Assembly (NCBI GenBank): GCA_038131695.1
Contig: JAYPQA010000014.1
Span: 104,858 to 168,857 of the forward strand
Direction of reading: 5' to 3'
Length of the DNA: 64,000 nucleotides
DNA from: JADHLK01 sp038131695
GTDB taxonomy: Bacteria > Pseudomonadota > Alphaproteobacteria > Puniceispirillales > Puniceispirillaceae
The position numbers were made by a program, and so were the translations under genes. The number at the start of each line of letters is the position of its first letter. Position 1 is the first letter of the stretch. Positions 63,058 through 64,000 of the stretch are shown in pieces. The notes under the pieces were generated by a model. It was not told the origin of the DNA, ran no database searches, and saw only the letters and a program-made list of their open reading frames with translations.

Positions 63058-63888
63058 CTACCAAAGCCGGGCGGACGGGCCGTCCAGCGCGCCCAACCCA
63101 GCCATCTCCGGGGGCAGAACTGGCTTGTGATCCGGCCACCAGTGAAAGGGGGTTTCACTATCCTGATAATTTGTGGAAAGCGGGCCACCCTTGGTTCGGA
63201 ACAGATAGATATTGCCGGTCAGGCTGCCATAGGGGCCATGCGGGATCTCCGGCGGTCTCCAAAAATAGGCCCCCGGGCGCATCAGCCCCAGATTTCCATG
63301 CACCTCCCCGGCGATCAGAAACATCTCCTCGACCACCGGATGCACCTCAGCGCGTTCCGCCCAGCGCAACCCCATCGTGCCCAAAAGCCAGGTCTGATCC
63401 CCGCTGGCCGGATCATCAAACAACATACGCCGCCCGGCCCCGGGCGGGAATTCAGGATGAAAATTACCGGTATAGGGAAGCTGCATCGCATCCAGCCCCT
63501 CCACCAGACGGCTGGTATCCTCCAGCGGCCCGGCTGCCCGGGCAGGTTCTGGCTTCGCCGAGAAAAAGGTCAGGATCACCGCCCCGCGCGGGGCCGACAG
63601 GCTTTGGCGTTCATAACCGGCGGGCAAATGACCATAGCCTAAATAGGAATAGGGCTGCTCGCCTATATGAAAGGAGCCATCCAGAACCAGAAATTCCTCA
63701 TCTGCGCTGAGGCACTGGCCAGCCGGGCCCTGCCAATTTTCAGGATAGCGAACCAGCAGCGAACAGGCCCCGCTATCCGCATCCTCAGAGAGAATACGGG
63801 CTGCTGTGCCGGGCCGTATCGCAGCCAGAAATTCGTTATTCCAGGGCAAAAGCTGGTTTTGGATAAATTCAATACGCGGACGTGCCAT
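63058..63888 (-). CDS. Double-cupin protein (DUF4437-like)
   Basis: A 276-residue protein with two cupin modules. The first contains DEEFLVLDGSFHIGEQPYSYL, and the second VHPVVEEMFLIAGEVHGNLG followed by GAYFWRPPEIPHGPYGS. The second keeps H and E residues able to bind metal. GGAG precedes the start. The product is probably cytoplasmic and may be an oxygenase or binding protein. It lies immediately downstream of the ABC ATPase gene that enters from the right edge. Confidence 0.8.
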   Translation of the reverse strand: MARPRIEFIQNQLLPWNNEFLAAIRPGTAARILSEDADSGACSLLVRYPENWQGPAGQCLSADEEFLVLDGSFHIGEQPYSYLGYGHLPAGYERQSLSAPRGAVILTFFSAKPEPARAAGPLEDTSRLVEGLDAMQLPYTGNFHPEFPPGAGRRMLFDDPASGDQTWLLGTMGLRWAERAEVHPVVEEMFLIAGEVHGNLGLMRPGAYFWRPPEIPHGPYGSLTGNIYLFRTKGGPLSTNYQDSETPFHWWPDHKPVLPPEMAGLGALDGPSARLW

Positions 63889-63906
63889 CTTTGCTTTACT
63901 CCTCGA

Positions 63907-64000
63907 TCAATCGGTTGAAATATCCAGCGGTGGCAGGACTGTGCCTGGATAGTGACAGGCCACCCGCTGTTCCCCGGACCCGGACAGGGCCGGGGCAATC
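63907..64000 (-). CDS. C-terminal end of an oligopeptide/dipeptide-type ABC ATPase (partial)
   Basis: The frame at the right edge reads PALSGSGEQRVACHYPGTVL and ends at the TGA at 63907-63909. The R-V-A-C-H pattern is the conserved cysteine-containing tail of OppD/OppF and DppD/DppF ATPases. The rest of the gene is outside the window. Confidence 0.65.
   Translation of the reverse strand, partial: IAPALSGSGEQRVACHYPGTVLPPLDISTD

Noticed and set aside
1..64000. rRNA, tRNA, insertion sequences or prophage genes
   Set aside because: I looked for cloverleaf-like segments, transposase motifs and integrase genes and saw none.

Overview
The window looks like one contiguous stretch of a moderately GC-rich marine alphaproteobacterial chromosome. 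The supporting content is a Sox-type sulfur oxidation module, three TRAP transporters (one of the TAXI type), several sulfatases, a DUF3422 protein, an FnrL-like regulator and a Nup/BMP nucleoside importer. This combination resembles SAR116/Puniceispirillales-type bacteria, but the assignment is an inference from gene content. I found no rRNA, tRNA, CRISPR array or insertion sequence.

Layout. (1) 1-4.1 kb: sulfur oxidation genes, with a c-type cytochrome and soxB on the plus strand, convergent with a flavocytochrome c pair (soxE/fccA- and soxF/fccB-like). (2) 4.6-18.3 kb: a sulfate-ester utilisation regulon with an alkylsulfatase-like enzyme, two sulfatases, a TAXI-TRAP transporter, a GntR/FCD regulator, two glutathione transferases, an aldehyde dehydrogenase and an SDR. 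A palindrome with core GGGATCCC recurs at the promoters of this block and next to the regulator gene. It usually sits 1-2 nt downstream of a -35 box, and operators come in pairs 62-64 bp apart. (3) 18.5-20.5 kb: an AbrB-type membrane protein and a divergent SDR. (4) 20.7-32.3 kb: a DctPQM TRAP transporter co-transcribed with the small and large subunits of a molybdenum hydroxylase. Its FAD subunit lies about 5 kb away on the other strand, in an operon with a Rieske dioxygenase (alpha and beta). A VOC protein, an enolase-superfamily enzyme, an alpha/beta hydrolase and a GST lie between or beside them. (5) 32.4-42.6 kb: a six-gene minus-strand operon, dctQ-dctM-dctP-sulfatase-arylsulfotransferase-like-reductive dehalogenase, with a divergent LysR gene. 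The dehalogenase carries its own C-terminal NAD(P)H/flavin/2Fe-2S reductase, as in the oxygen-tolerant catabolic RdhA class. (6) 42.6-47.7 kb: a YnjBCD-like ABC importer and an FnrL-like regulator. (7) 47.8-50.1 kb: a universal stress protein gene with an FNR box in front, then a DUF3422 gene. (8) 50.1-60.9 kb: nucleoside and pyrimidine salvage (BMP/Nup importer, cytidine deaminase, uracil phosphoribosyltransferase, thymidine kinase) with an IPNS-like oxygenase and an omega-amino acid aminotransferase. (9) 61-64 kb: small proteins, a cold-shock protein, a MotA/ExbB-like protein, a double-cupin protein and the end of an oligopeptide-type ABC ATPase.

How the genes may work together (inference): sulfated, possibly halogenated aromatic compounds are imported intact by TRAP systems. 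They are desulfated in the cytoplasm, since none of the sulfatases has a signal peptide, then reductively dehalogenated and oxidised by the molybdenum hydroxylase and Rieske dioxygenase. The adjacent Sox genes would oxidise reduced sulfur.

Caveat: about eighteen genes are interrupted by apparent one-base frameshifts, mostly in short homopolymer runs, and one by an in-frame TGA. Both parts of each interrupted protein remain well conserved, so most breaks are probably sequencing or assembly errors rather than pseudogenes. Interrupted genes are given as single spans, with the break position stated.
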